The position numbers and the translations under genes are program-made. A stretch of 5,943 nt of DNA from JAVBKB01 sp031554275. Its GTDB lineage: Bacteria; Bacillota; Bacilli; JARBTR01. Each line of letters begins with the position of its first letter. Positions within the stretch are counted from its first letter, which is position 1. The notes beneath the pieces were generated by a model. That model was not told where the DNA came from and ran no database searches. It was given only the letters and a program-made list of their open reading frames with translations. Positions 5,765-5,943 of the stretch are shown in pieces. The stretch lies in the NCBI GenBank assembly GCA_031554275.1, contig JAVBKB010000156.1:1-5943 (forward strand), read 5' to 3'.

Positions 5765-5849
5765 TACTCCCCACCGTGCCGTTTGAACGCCCCAACGCAA
5801 AAAAGCTTTATTTTTTTTTGCGTTGGGGAGTAAAAACGGCACGTTGGTG
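5765..5849. repeat. Near-perfect inverted repeat (possible dispersed repeat or structured RNA)
   Basis: Arms 5772-5804 and 5814-5849 are reverse complements except for a 3-base insertion in the right arm and a 5-base mismatched patch, around a 9-base loop. The inner stem is 15 perfect pairs (5790-5804 with 5814-5828); the outer stem is 10 perfect pairs (5775-5784 with 5834-5843), extended by CAC/GTG. TACTCCCC (5765-5772) can also pair with GGGGAGTA (5825-5832), giving a competing fold. No T tail follows on either strand, so it is not an ordinary terminator. Confidence 0.75.
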
Positions 5850-5877
5850 CTAAAAATGGTTTTGTTGTTTTCTCCTC

Positions 5878-5886
5878 TGATATAAT
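5878..5886 (+). promoter_or_regulatory. Extended -10 promoter pointing out of the right edge
   Basis: TG-A-TATAAT is a perfect extended -10 element (TG at 5878-5879, TATAAT 5881-5886). The -35 region (about 5857-5863) is poor, which extended -10 promoters tolerate. Transcription would start near 5893 and leave the window; no ribosome binding site or start codon is visible in the last 50 bases. Confidence 0.45.
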
Positions 5887-5943
5887 CTTCGTGATCAAAT
5901 AAATTAGAAAACAATTGCTTCTTCGCTGTTTAAAATACAAAAC

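Larger units (their letters stand above)
5674..5943. other. Right-end non-coding region
   Basis: After the short frame, this stretch has no supported gene on either strand. It holds the possible continuation of a decayed frame (5664 to about 5770), the 85-base inverted repeat and the outward promoter. Confidence 0.5.

Noticed and set aside
1..5943. CRISPR arrays, tRNA or rRNA genes, transposase genes, toxin-antitoxin or phage-defence genes
   Set aside because: No spaced direct repeats, no tRNA-like cloverleaf and no such protein motifs were seen on either strand.

Overview
The window comes from a low-GC Gram-positive bacterium, most likely a spore-forming member of Bacilli (Bacillaceae or Planococcaceae type). 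The reasons are strong AGGAGG-type ribosome binding sites, AT-rich spacers, a GerW/YtfJ sporulation protein next to a DUF2953 (YtfI) protein, and an acetate kinase gene downstream on the same strand. In Bacillus subtilis the order of transcription, as I recall it, is sppA-yteJ-ytfI-ytfJ-tpx-ytxK-ackA. Here the ytfI, ytfJ and ackA parts are recognisable, but tpx and ytxK are absent and replaced by a 340-base non-coding, structured gap.

Layout: (1) Positions 1-402, minus strand, hold the N-terminal 134 codons of an unrecognised one-helix membrane-anchored protein running off the left edge. (2) Positions 403-776 are a divergent intergenic region with a good candidate promoter for that minus-strand gene. 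(3) Positions 780-1442 are ytfI-like and 1491-1934 ytfJ/gerW-like, close together and probably cotranscribed. (4) Positions 1935-2273 hold a long branched hairpin ending in eight Ts, a second weak hairpin with a T tract, and a possible ackA promoter. (5) Positions 2274-3461 are a complete ackA, followed by a probably bidirectional terminator. (6) Positions 3522-3785, minus strand, are an orphan 87-codon reading frame of uncertain reality. (7) A candidate promoter, a possible 14-codon leader peptide and then a complete DHA2-type (EmrB/QacA-like) multidrug MFS transporter gene occupy about 3826-5408. (8) After a 16-bp hairpin, 5461-5673 hold a short frame that may be a decayed gene. (9) Positions 5765-5849 hold a striking near-perfect inverted repeat with arms of 33-36 bases, followed by an extended -10 promoter pointing out of the right edge.

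The genes fall into three separate units: a sporulation/germination pair (ytfI-ytfJ), central metabolism (ackA, acetyl phosphate and acetate interconversion), and drug or toxic-compound efflux (the MFS gene, with no adjacent regulator or membrane-fusion partner visible). No clear new multi-gene system is present. The most unusual material is in the spacers: the inverted repeat near the right end, the structured gap that replaces tpx-ytxK, the possible overlapping leader peptide before the efflux gene, and short decayed-looking frames.
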